Positions 1-5,650 of a DNA stretch of 12,441 bases are shown one piece after another. Location: the NCBI GenBank assembly GCA_023422095.1, contig JAEZSD010000022.1, positions 1-12,441 of the forward strand, read 5' to 3'. The notes under the pieces are model-generated. The model saw only the letters and a list, made by a program, of their open reading frames with translations, ran no database searches and had not been told where the DNA came from. Source of the DNA: Bacillota bacterium. Lineage in GTDB: Bacteria; Bacillota_I; Bacilli_A; RFN20; CAG-826. How positions within the stretch are numbered: the first letter of the stretch is position 1; each line of letters starts with the position of its first letter. The position numbers and the translations under genes were made by a program.

Positions 1-453
1 GCTTTCTCTCGTCCTGGCGAAGTCTTATTAGCTTGGCCCTCAACATCAGACAAAGTACAATATAACGCAGCGACAAAGGCTCTCAAGATTCTCGAATCAA
101 CGAAAGACGCTCATGGTCGCACAATCAGAGTTATCAAAGTTAAGATGCCCAATCCTATTTATCTCACTAATAAAGAAGCTAAAGGTATATATTCCGCAAG
201 CCGGTATGGAGCCAAAGCGAGAAAAGCTGGCGCTAACTTGTTAGCGACCTATATTAATTTCTATCAGAGTGACCGCTTTGTAATTGTTCCTGGTTTTGGA
301 GTCAAAGAAGATGCGATTGCTTTAAAACAATTTAAATCTATCTTCCCCAATAAAGAAGTCATTCAAATTTCATCCAAAGAAATACTAATCGGTGGAGGCA
401 ATATCCACTGTGTCACGATGCAAGTCCCAAAAGGAGTAAAACATGAAAGTTAA
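1..453 (+). CDS. aguA: agmatine deiminase, C-terminal part (5' end outside the window)
   Basis: The frame is open from the first base, so this is the last 150 residues of a gene that starts upstream. Agmatine deiminase (agmatine iminohydrolase) is a cytosolic enzyme of the guanidino-group-modifying superfamily that converts agmatine to N-carbamoylputrescine and ammonia. The C-terminus carries the family's glycine-rich catalytic Cys motif, GGGNIHCVTMQVP, at 391-429. Upstream, a segment reading VIVPGFGVKEDAIAL matches the fold's conserved core. The Met at 145 is internal, because homologous sequence continues before it. The stop overlaps the start of the next gene by 11 bases, which suggests translational coupling, and that gene encodes the next enzyme of the pathway. 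The agreement between the catalytic motif and the neighbour makes the identification strong, although the N-terminal half is not visible. Confidence 0.93.
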   Translation, partial: AFSRPGEVLLAWPSTSDKVQYNAATKALKILESTKDAHGRTIRVIKVKMPNPIYLTNKEAKGIYSASRYGAKARKAGANLLATYINFYQSDRFVIVPGFGVKEDAIALKQFKSIFPNKEVIQISSKEILIGGGNIHCVTMQVPKGVKHES

Positions 454-1318
454 AGTTTGCTGTACCCAGATGTCGATGTCTTGGAATATCGAAAAGAACA
501 TTGAACAAGCTGATGCTCTTATTGCTCAAGCAAAGAAACAAGGCGCTAATATCGTCCTTTTACCGGAACTTTTTAAGGCTCCTTATTTCTGTCAAACCGA
601 AGATTATAATCATTTCGCTTTAGCGGAGACACTTGAAGATTCAGAATTGATTAAGCATTATCAAGAAATTGCTAAAAAATACGATGTAGTCTTACCAATA
701 TCGTTCTTTGAAAAATCTAATAATTGCTATTTTAATTCCTTAGTGGTTATCGACGCTGACGGAAAAGTAATTGATTTATATCGCAAATCACATATTCCGA
801 CTGGTCAGTGTTATGAAGAGAAATTCTATTTCACGCCTGGGGACACGGGATTCAAAACCTTTAAAACCAAATATGGGGTTATCGGAGTTGGCATTTGCTG
901 GGATCAATGGTTCCCTGAAGCCGCTCGTATCATGGCCCTTCAAGGCGCCGAAATGTTATTCTATCCCACTGCTATAGGCAGTGAGCCAGTCCTTCCTAAA
1001 GACAGCAAGTCCCATTGGCAAAATGTCATGTGCGGCCACGCTGGAGCTAATATTATGCCAGTCATTGCTAGCAATCGCTTCGGTGAAGAAAAACAAGATG
1101 GTTCAAGTATGACATTCTTTGGATCTTCCTTCATCGCTGATGAATACGGCAACGTTCTCGAAGAGATGGATCGAACTTCTGCTGGAATTCGTGTTGTGGA
1201 ATTCGATTTAGACAAAATCGCTCAAGAGAGAGAAGGCTGGGGTGTTTACCGCGATCGACGCGTCGACCTATATTCCGATATTCTGAAATTATCGATAGCC
1301 AAAACAAAAAAGAAGTAA
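443..1318 (+). CDS. aguB: N-carbamoylputrescine amidase (nitrilase superfamily)
   Basis: This 291-aa protein has the usual length for the family and hydrolyses N-carbamoylputrescine to putrescine, CO2 and ammonia. The complete nitrilase triad is visible: Glu42 in LLPELF, Lys115 in YRKSHIP and Cys152 in GVGICWDQWFPEAAR. The C-terminal stretch GWGVYRDRRVDLYSDI is typical of this amidase subgroup. The ATG at 443 lies inside the end of aguA, with a GGAG preceding it at 434-437, so the two are almost certainly co-translated. Together they form the two-step agmatine-to-putrescine route. Putrescine could feed polyamine synthesis; no arginine decarboxylase or ptcA-like carbamoyltransferase is visible here to distinguish biosynthesis from catabolism. 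The stop codon lies in the 5' arm of a perfect terminator stem. A generic omega-amidase or another nitrilase is possible but unlikely given the coupling to aguA. Confidence 0.94.
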   Translation: MKVKVCCTQMSMSWNIEKNIEQADALIAQAKKQGANIVLLPELFKAPYFCQTEDYNHFALAETLEDSELIKHYQEIAKKYDVVLPISFFEKSNNCYFNSLVVIDADGKVIDLYRKSHIPTGQCYEEKFYFTPGDTGFKTFKTKYGVIGVGICWDQWFPEAARIMALQGAEMLFYPTAIGSEPVLPKDSKSHWQNVMCGHAGANIMPVIASNRFGEEKQDGSSMTFFGSSFIADEYGNVLEEMDRTSAGIRVVEFDLDKIAQEREGWGVYRDRRVDLYSDILKLSIAKTKKK

Positions 1319-1348
1319 GATGGATAACCATCTTACTTTTTATATTTT
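1313..1348. terminator. intrinsic terminator of aguAB, probably bidirectional
   Basis: There is a perfect 11-bp stem, AAGTAAGATGG (1313-1323) with CCATCTTACTT (1328-1338), and a 4-nt loop. It is followed on the plus strand by a T-rich tract running to 1348. On the minus strand the same stem is followed by CTTTTTTGTTTT (reverse complement of 1301-1312), so it could also have terminated the convergent yggS gene before the insertion sequence separated them. The aguB TAA (1316-1318) lies within the stem. Confidence 0.9.
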
Positions 1349-1375
1349 AGGTGAATTTACCGTTCAAGTGCAACG
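1349..1375 (+). repeat. left terminal inverted repeat of the IS30-family element
   Basis: It begins AGGTGAATTTACC and contains the 9-nt block AAGTGCAAC (1366-1374). About 18 of 27 positions match the reverse complement of the right end. The conserved block is the inner part, as expected for a transposase binding site. Confidence 0.8.
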
Positions 1376-1451
1376 TTTCTTAGCAAAAATAAAAGCTCAT
1401 ATCAATCCTAGTGTAAGATGTAGTTGCGACACTTATCTACAGGAGGTTTAT

Positions 1452-2420
1452 ATGAGCTATTATCATCTTACCATGGAAGAACGAGCAAGTATCGCTCATT
1501 TGCATAATCAATGTATTTCTTTGCGTCAGATTGCAAATGCTATAGGACGTAACGTATCTACGATAAAACGAGAATTGAACAGAAACTATACGCCCAACAA
1601 AGATGGAACAAAAGATTACTTTCCTTGTTCTTCTCAAAAAAGATATGAAAAACGAAAATCTGAAGCACATAATATTGTTCAATTTCCTTTGGAAATCGTT
1701 CAAATAATCGAGCAAAGAATCAAAGAAACTTGGTCTCCAGAACAAATAGCAGCTTTTTATAAAGACCAAGGCTTTCCTTGCTATAAAACCATCTATAAAT
1801 GGATTAATGAAGGAACAATTATTAATGGCAACAAGAACCTCCTTCGAAGAAAAGGAAAGGGCGGATGGTACGAAACTAGAGGCAAATTTAACAAAGGTAA
1901 ATCCATTAGAAAAAGGGACAAGAAAATATATAAACGAGCGGATTATGGGCATTGGGAACTCGATACAGTTGTTTCTGGGCATCATACAAAGTCAAAGGCT
2001 TGTTTAATAACACTTGTAGAAAGAAAGTCGCGATTTTATAAAGCTATCAAATCACCGAATAGGAATGCGGATATTGTAGCGAGATTAATCATAGATTATC
2101 TAAAACAATTTCCTACCGAATTAGTAAAGACAATCACAACTGACAATGGAAAAGAATTCGCGGAGTGGAAACGAATAGAAAAAGAACTCAATTGCGAAGT
2201 TTACTTCTGCGATACATTCTGTGCTTGGCAGAAAGGATCAAACGAGAATACAAACGGACTTCTTAGAGAGTTCTTTCCAAAAGGCTATAATTTAAGTAGA
2301 TTTACTCAATCTTACATTGATAAACGAGTTGATTTGATAAACAATAGACCTAGAAAATGTAACAACTGGATATCTCCATCAAGATTGATGTATGAAGCTA
2401 TCTTTGGGTGTTGCACTTAA
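1452..2420 (+). CDS. IS30-family DDE transposase
   Basis: This 322-aa transposase cuts and joins the ends of its own element. The N-terminus has a helix-turn-helix of the type seen in IS30 (about residues 7-42: TMEERASIA, LRQIANAIGRNVSTIKREL). A second DNA-binding or linker region follows, with WSPEQIA at 94-100. The catalytic core keeps all three acidic residues: Asp171 in GHWELDTV, Asp231 in TTDNGKEF and Glu265 in GSNENTNG. The last two are 33 residues apart, the normal DD(33)E spacing. The downstream FFPKG and NNRPRK motifs are also characteristic. I chose ATG 1452 because AGGAGG at 1441-1446 lies 5 nt upstream. An in-frame ATG at 1320 exists, but it lies outside the element in the aguB terminator. 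No frameshift or missing domain is seen, so it may be active. Transcripts from yggS would run antisense through it. Confidence 0.95.
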   Translation: MSYYHLTMEERASIAHLHNQCISLRQIANAIGRNVSTIKRELNRNYTPNKDGTKDYFPCSSQKRYEKRKSEAHNIVQFPLEIVQIIEQRIKETWSPEQIAAFYKDQGFPCYKTIYKWINEGTIINGNKNLLRRKGKGGWYETRGKFNKGKSIRKRDKKIYKRADYGHWELDTVVSGHHTKSKACLITLVERKSRFYKAIKSPNRNADIVARLIIDYLKQFPTELVKTITTDNGKEFAEWKRIEKELNCEVYFCDTFCAWQKGSNENTNGLLREFFPKGYNLSRFTQSYIDKRVDLINNRPRKCNNWISPSRLMYEAIFGCCT

Positions 2421-2435
2421 GATTACAATTTACCT
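2409..2435 (-). repeat. right terminal inverted repeat of the IS30-family element
   Basis: Read on the minus strand, it starts AGGTAAATTG and contains AAGTGCAAC, matching the left end. The transposase stop codon (2418-2420) lies inside it. The TAA and last sense codon of the convergent yggS gene are formed by its outermost bases (2430-2435). Confidence 0.8.
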
Positions 2436-3068
2436 TTTATTAAATAAAATACGACCGAGGCGGATATGAGTTGCACCTTGCTTGATTGCTTCAATATAAT
2501 CTTCGCTCATTCCCATGGAAAGATAAGGAAGAGAGATACGCAGTTCTTTTTCTATATTGCTACGCAAGGTGGCAAGTTTTCCAAATTGTTGATCGAGCGA
2601 TTCTTGCCCGCTTCCTTGAATGGCCATCATCATTAAGCCAACAACCTTGACTTTAGTTAATGGCAATAGACTTTTGATAAAATCAACGACTCTATCATAC
2701 GGTACCCCATTTTTACTTTCTTCGGCGTTAACTGAAACCTCAATAAAACAAGGCAAAAGGGTCTCTCGTTTCTTTTCGATTAGTTCAGCTAACTGATATG
2801 AGTCTAATGAGTGCAAGTAATCAATTTCATTGATTATTTTACTGGCTTTGTTCCTTTGAAGGTGGCCGATGAAATGCCAAGTGATGGGCAGGTCTTTTAG
2901 AGTCTGATATTTCCTATGGAAATCCTCAACCCGGTTTTCTCCAAAGTTAGTGATTCCATTTTGAAAAAGCATTAGCATATCTTTGACTTCGACATATTTT
3001 GTCGCCGCGACGATGGTGATATGCTTAGGCATATTCTCTAGAAATGTTTGAATGTCTTTTCTAATCAT
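2430..3068 (-). CDS. yggS: YggS/YlmE-family pyridoxal phosphate-binding homeostasis protein
   Basis: This 212-aa cytosolic protein has the fold-type III barrel of the PLP homeostasis family (PLPHP; YggS in E. coli, YlmE in Bacillus), which binds PLP and affects vitamin B6 and amino-acid balance without known enzyme activity. The PLP-binding lysine is Lys24 in VAATKYV. Other family motifs are FGENRVED (42-49), WHFIGHLQRNK (64-74), and the phosphate-binding region LSMGMSEDY (183-191) with HIRLG (201-205). The ATG at 3068 gives the usual short N-terminus before the lysine strand; the upstream in-frame sequence has no other ATG, GTG or TTG before a stop. No Shine-Dalgarno is visible, and a TATAAT ends only 7 nt before the ATG, which suggests a leaderless mRNA. 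The last codon (Arg) and stop are supplied by the end of the IS30 element. The gene is convergent with aguB and divergent from the next gene. Confidence 0.93.
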   Translation of the reverse strand: MIRKDIQTFLENMPKHITIVAATKYVEVKDMLMLFQNGITNFGENRVEDFHRKYQTLKDLPITWHFIGHLQRNKASKIINEIDYLHSLDSYQLAELIEKKRETLLPCFIEVSVNAEESKNGVPYDRVVDFIKSLLPLTKVKVVGLMMMAIQGSGQESLDQQFGKLATLRSNIEKELRISLPYLSMGMSEDYIEAIKQGATHIRLGRILFNKR

Positions 3069-3075
3069 CGCTATA

Positions 3076-3104
3076 ATTATAAGCGCATCTTTTACGAGAA
3101 TGAG
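3076..3104 (-). promoter_or_regulatory. candidate yggS promoter giving a leaderless or near-leaderless transcript
   Basis: On the minus strand a consensus TATAAT lies at 3081-3076. The hexamer 17 nt upstream (CTCATT, 3104-3099) is a poor -35. Because the -10 ends 7 nt from the ATG, transcription would begin at or next to the start codon. The -10 lies in a short symmetric element, CGCT(3069-3072) and AGCG(3082-3085) around an AT core, which could be an operator. Confidence 0.5.
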
Positions 3105-3123
3105 ATAAAATAATGCTTATTGT

Positions 3124-3152
3124 TGGTGAGATGACCTAAATGCATTATAATT
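3124..3152 (+). promoter_or_regulatory. candidate promoter for the 31-aa ORF and the 304-aa gene
   Basis: A consensus -10 TATAAT (3147-3152) lies 17 nt downstream of TTGGTG (3124-3129), which shares TTG with the sigma-A -35. Transcription would start near 3159, leaving about 165 nt before the larger gene. Confidence 0.55.
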
Positions 3153-3173
3153 AACATGCAGTTTTTAGAATAA

Positions 3174-3222
3174 ACTCGCCTGATGATAGGACGATATTCT
3201 TGTTCCCTAAATTAAGCGAGTT
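3174..3222 (+). other. possible hairpin in the 5' leader, unidentified
   Basis: AACTCGC (3174-3180) is perfectly complementary to GCGAGTT (3216-3222), enclosing 35 nt. The 3' arm ends 5 nt before the ATG of the 31-aa ORF, where a ribosome binding site would be. I do not recognise it as a known riboswitch. A 7-bp closing stem can arise by chance, so support is limited. Confidence 0.3.
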
Positions 3223-3227
3223 AGCCT

Positions 3228-3323
3228 ATGAAAAAAACTAAATATTTCGGAAAGGGAAAACCTATAACCTACAAAACTTTAACAAAGTTAAGGAAACACA
3301 AAAAACTACTAGGAAACTACTAA
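3228..3323 (+). CDS. possible 31-aa very basic small protein or leader peptide
   Basis: This short open frame begins ATG AAA AAA ACT and ends TAA one base before the next gene's ATG. The peptide starts MKKTKYFGKGKPITYKTLTK and continues with LRKHKKLLGNY. It has about eleven lysines or arginines, no acidic residue, and no hydrophobic segment. Basic small proteins of this kind can bind nucleic acid, but I recognise no family. There is no good Shine-Dalgarno; only a weak AGCGAG (3215-3220) lies upstream, partly inside a possible stem. Its placement between a good promoter and the 304-aa gene and its 1-nt spacing are consistent with a coupled leader ORF. It could equally be a chance frame in A-rich leader sequence. 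Confidence 0.35.
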   Translation: MKKTKYFGKGKPITYKTLTKLRKHKKLLGNY

Positions 3324-3324
3324 T

Positions 3325-4239
3325 ATGGCAATGGATAATTTGAAGACTTTGATGGATAAAAGGCATTATGAACTCGTCATTAAATTGACGGAAAACGCCA
3401 CAGATGCGACGACGCTTTTTTATCGTATATCCGCTCAGCTAGGATCGGGTAAGGCCGAGGACGCTTTGAACTGTATCACCGCTAATCAAAAAACTCTTGA
3501 ATCAAATATGAGTCTCTTGATCAAAGCTCATCTTGAGGTTTTGTGTTTACTCTCTCGTTTTGATGAAGCTTTTGGAGTTCTTGATTATTACAAGAATCGC
3601 CCATACGTCTCACAAGAAGTAGAAGAATTATTACGTGATATGCCCAAAATGATTCGTTTAGAGGAACAAAAGCACAATTCAATGCGCTTTATTAAAGACG
3701 AGGACCTAATCAAAAAGTTTGAGAGTCAAGATCCTGATGACATTTTGATGGTTATCGATATTGTTAGAGAAAGGGATATCAATAAGTTTTTGAATTATAT
3801 TCAAAATATAATGATTAATTTTCCCAAACAATCTATTCGCTCTTTAATGTTGCTATTGCTTGTTCAAAAGCAAATCGACCGTCCCTTTTCCTTCAATCAT
3901 ATTGGGGAAATAATCACTGTTAATCCTAGTCGAATTGAACCACCTTTCGTGGGAGATACCTTTAATCAAATTATCAAAGAACTCGAATTAGCGTATCGCA
4001 ACCCAGTATTGAGTGAGAATGCGATTTCCATTCTCTCGACCCATTTAATCTATATCTACCCCCAATCAATGAATATTGACACTCAGGTTTTAATTGAAGC
4101 TTTGTATCAAATCGCTAATGAATATCTAAATAATGATGTCAAGAGCAGTCTTGAATCTCGCTGTAAAGATAAAAACATAGATGCAAGCGAAGTAAATTCA
4201 CTTATTCTTGAAATAAAAAAATCGCTAGATAATTTTTAA
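3325..4239 (+). CDS. uncharacterised alpha-helical TPR-like protein
   Basis: I cannot assign a function to this 304-aa protein. It has no signal peptide or membrane segment and appears almost wholly helical. Residues 30-90 resemble two tetratricopeptide-like helical hairpins, around LFYRISAQLGSGKAEDALNCI and LIKAHLEVLCLLSRFDEAFGVL. A middle helical region follows (120-190). The C-terminal half (190-304) has further helix pairs, including a GEIITVNPSRIEPPF loop. The overall look recalls TPR-like proteins of unknown function found in Mollicutes and related Firmicutes, such as those grouped as DUF3196, but that is only a tentative impression. AGGA at 3311-3314 precedes ATG 3325 by 10 nt; an ATG at 3331 is an alternative start. 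The gene ends with its own terminator and has its own upstream promoter, so it may be monocistronic, or transcribed with the small basic ORF. A scaffold or protein-interaction role is an inference only. Confidence 0.85.
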   Translation: MAMDNLKTLMDKRHYELVIKLTENATDATTLFYRISAQLGSGKAEDALNCITANQKTLESNMSLLIKAHLEVLCLLSRFDEAFGVLDYYKNRPYVSQEVEELLRDMPKMIRLEEQKHNSMRFIKDEDLIKKFESQDPDDILMVIDIVRERDINKFLNYIQNIMINFPKQSIRSLMLLLLVQKQIDRPFSFNHIGEIITVNPSRIEPPFVGDTFNQIIKELELAYRNPVLSENAISILSTHLIYIYPQSMNIDTQVLIEALYQIANEYLNNDVKSSLESRCKDKNIDASEVNSLILEIKKSLDNF

Positions 4240-4260
4240 TTATATCTTCATAAAAAAGAT

Positions 4261-4285
4261 AAGACGCACGCTGAGTGCGTTTTTC
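4261..4285 (+). terminator. intrinsic terminator after the TPR-like gene
   Basis: ACGCAC (4264-4269) pairs with GTGCGT (4275-4280) across a 5-nt loop, extended by weak A-U and G-U pairs. A run of U (4280-4284) follows. It separates the TPR-like gene from the tig promoter, whose -35 begins immediately after it. Confidence 0.85.
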
Positions 4286-4314
4286 TTGTGCTTAAAGAAT
4301 TCTTTCTTTATAAT
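4286..4314 (+). promoter_or_regulatory. candidate sigma-A promoter of the tig-lon-engB operon
   Basis: TTGTGC (4286-4291), a 17-nt spacer and a consensus TATAAT (4309-4314) lie between the preceding terminator and tig. The start would be near 4321, giving a leader of roughly 23 nt. No CIRCE or CtsR-like operator is evident, so heat-shock control is not indicated by the sequence. Confidence 0.7.
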
Positions 4315-4343
4315 CAATATCGCACATGTTTGGAGGTAATTAC

Positions 4344-5618
4344 ATGGAAAGAAAAGTAACAAAATTAGAACATTCACATGTCGAAGTCGCGGTAGTCGTA
4401 GACCAAGCAGCTTGGAAAGTTGCGCAAAAAAAGGCTTTTGATAAAGCCGCCGCTAATGTCACGGTCGATGGATTTCGCAAAGGCAAAGCGCCAGAGCATT
4501 TAATTAAAGCAAAAGTAGATCAGATGAAAGTTATGGATGATGCCATCAATTCCCTTCTCCCTGATATTTATAAGGACATCATCTCCGTTGATGGTGTGAA
4601 ACCTTACGCCCAACCAAAGGTTGATGTCACCAAAATTAGCGATGCTGAACTCGAACTCAAGTTCCTTATTGTCACCGCTCCAGAAGTTAAGTTAGGCAAA
4701 TACACTGGTAAAAAAATCGGCCATCAAGATGTCAAAGTCGAAGACGCGGATTTAGAAGCCGCCCTTGAATCAGTCAAGAATCAAAACGCTAGCCTTGTCG
4801 TCAAAGAAGGTGTCGCCGCTCTCGGTGATACTGTCGTTCTCGATTTCGCTGGAAGCATCGATGGTAAGCCATTCGATGGTGGCTCAGCCACTAATCATGA
4901 ATTAGAACTCGGTTCTGGTTCCTTCATTCCTGGCTTTGAAGAACAATTAGTTGGTCACAAAGCTGGCGAACACGTTCACGTTCATGTCACCTTCCCAGAG
5001 AACTATACCGAAGAATTGAAAGGCAAAGCCGCTCTCTTCGAATGTGAAGTTCACGAGGTGAAAGAAAAGAAAGTTCCCGAACTAACTGATGAATTAGTCG
5101 CTGAACTCAAAATCAATAATGTTTCTACCGTTGATCAATTCAAGGAATACAAAAAGAATGAATTAAAGGTCAATAAGGAAGCCGAAGAGAAACGCACATA
5201 CATTAACAAATTAATCGATGCTATCGCTAAGGATTCAAAAATTGACATTCCTGAAGAAATCATCGATACCCAAGTCGCCTCTCGTAGAGAAGACTTAGAA
5301 AACAAGATCAAACAATCTGGTTTGAACTTAGAACAATACTTGCAATTTGTTGGCCAAAAAGAAGAAGAATTCTTGGCAAAATTACACGAAGAAGCAGCTC
5401 ATGACGTCGCCAACTATATGGTGATGGAAGAAATCGCTGTCGTTGAAAAAATTGAAATCACTCAAGAAGAAGTCGATTTTGAATACGCGAAAATCGCCGA
5501 TCAATACAAGATGAAAATTGAAGACGTCAAAAAAGCCCTTGCACAACAAGAAAATGAATTCCGCAATAACTTGAGGATGCAAAGAGTCGAAGAATTCTTA
5601 ATTTCGAACAACGAATAA
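4344..5618 (+). CDS. tig: trigger factor, ribosome-associated chaperone and prolyl isomerase
   Basis: Trigger factor binds the ribosome near the exit tunnel and shields nascent chains. All three domains are present in this 424-aa protein. The N-terminal ribosome-binding domain has the signature loop GFRKGKAP at 43-50. The FKBP-type peptidyl-prolyl isomerase domain spans about 155-240 (GDTVVLDFAGSIDG, ELGSGSFIPGFEEQLVGHKAGE). The remainder is the helical C-terminal chaperone domain, rich in Lys and Glu (about 245-424). Length is normal for the family. I chose ATG 4344 because GGAGG (4332-4336) is 7 nt upstream; an in-frame ATG at 4326 would place the Shine-Dalgarno inside the coding region. 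Only 32 nt without a terminator separate it from lon, suggesting one transcript for two protein-quality-control genes. In Bacillus clpX follows tig; here lon follows directly. Confidence 0.97.
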   Translation: MERKVTKLEHSHVEVAVVVDQAAWKVAQKKAFDKAAANVTVDGFRKGKAPEHLIKAKVDQMKVMDDAINSLLPDIYKDIISVDGVKPYAQPKVDVTKISDAELELKFLIVTAPEVKLGKYTGKKIGHQDVKVEDADLEAALESVKNQNASLVVKEGVAALGDTVVLDFAGSIDGKPFDGGSATNHELELGSGSFIPGFEEQLVGHKAGEHVHVHVTFPENYTEELKGKAALFECEVHEVKEKKVPELTDELVAELKINNVSTVDQFKEYKKNELKVNKEAEEKRTYINKLIDAIAKDSKIDIPEEIIDTQVASRREDLENKIKQSGLNLEQYLQFVGQKEEEFLAKLHEEAAHDVANYMVMEEIAVVEKIEITQEEVDFEYAKIADQYKMKIEDVKKALAQQENEFRNNLRMQRVEEFLISNNE

Positions 5619-5650
5619 CATAACCAAATTCTTGAAAGGAGGATATCGTT

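Larger units (their letters stand above)
1349..2435 (+). mobile_element. complete IS30-family insertion sequence (about 1087 bp)
   Basis: The element is bounded by imperfect inverted repeats of about 27 bp and contains one full-length DDE transposase gene, so it looks intact. Its length is normal for the IS30 family. The flanking bases on each side allow a TTT target duplication (1346-1348 and 2436-2438), which fits the 2-3 bp typical of IS30 elements, but the AT-rich context makes this weak on its own. The right end provides the final bases of both the transposase gene and the convergent yggS gene. The exact ends are inferred from where repeat similarity stops and could shift by one or two bases. 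Confidence 0.88.

Noticed and set aside
145..453. A separate 102-aa protein starting at ATG 145
   Set aside because: The frame is open to the first base with agmatine deiminase-like sequence throughout, so this is an internal Met of a truncated gene.
1345..1348. Firm 3-bp target duplication for the IS
   Set aside because: A TTT duplication fits, but runs of T on both sides make it non-diagnostic, so it is used only as an assumption in the empty-site reconstruction.
1320..1451. In-frame upstream extension of the transposase to ATG 1320
   Set aside because: These codons fall in the aguB terminator and outside or at the edge of the IS, have no ribosome binding site, and lack similarity to the family. 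AGGAGG before ATG 1452 decides the start.
1437..1985. Antisense 182-codon open frame inside the transposase gene
   Set aside because: It has no ribosome binding site or recognisable motif, and its composition is explained by the opposite-strand coding sequence.
3174..3222. Riboswitch (fluoride- or preQ1-like) in the leader at 3174-3222
   Set aside because: GATGATAGG recalls part of the fluoride motif, but the rest of the consensus and pseudoknot partners are missing, and the downstream gene is not a transporter.
4326..4343. ATG 4326 as the trigger factor start
   Set aside because: It would translate the Shine-Dalgarno as Gly-Gly. ATG 4344 has correct spacing and the usual N-terminus.
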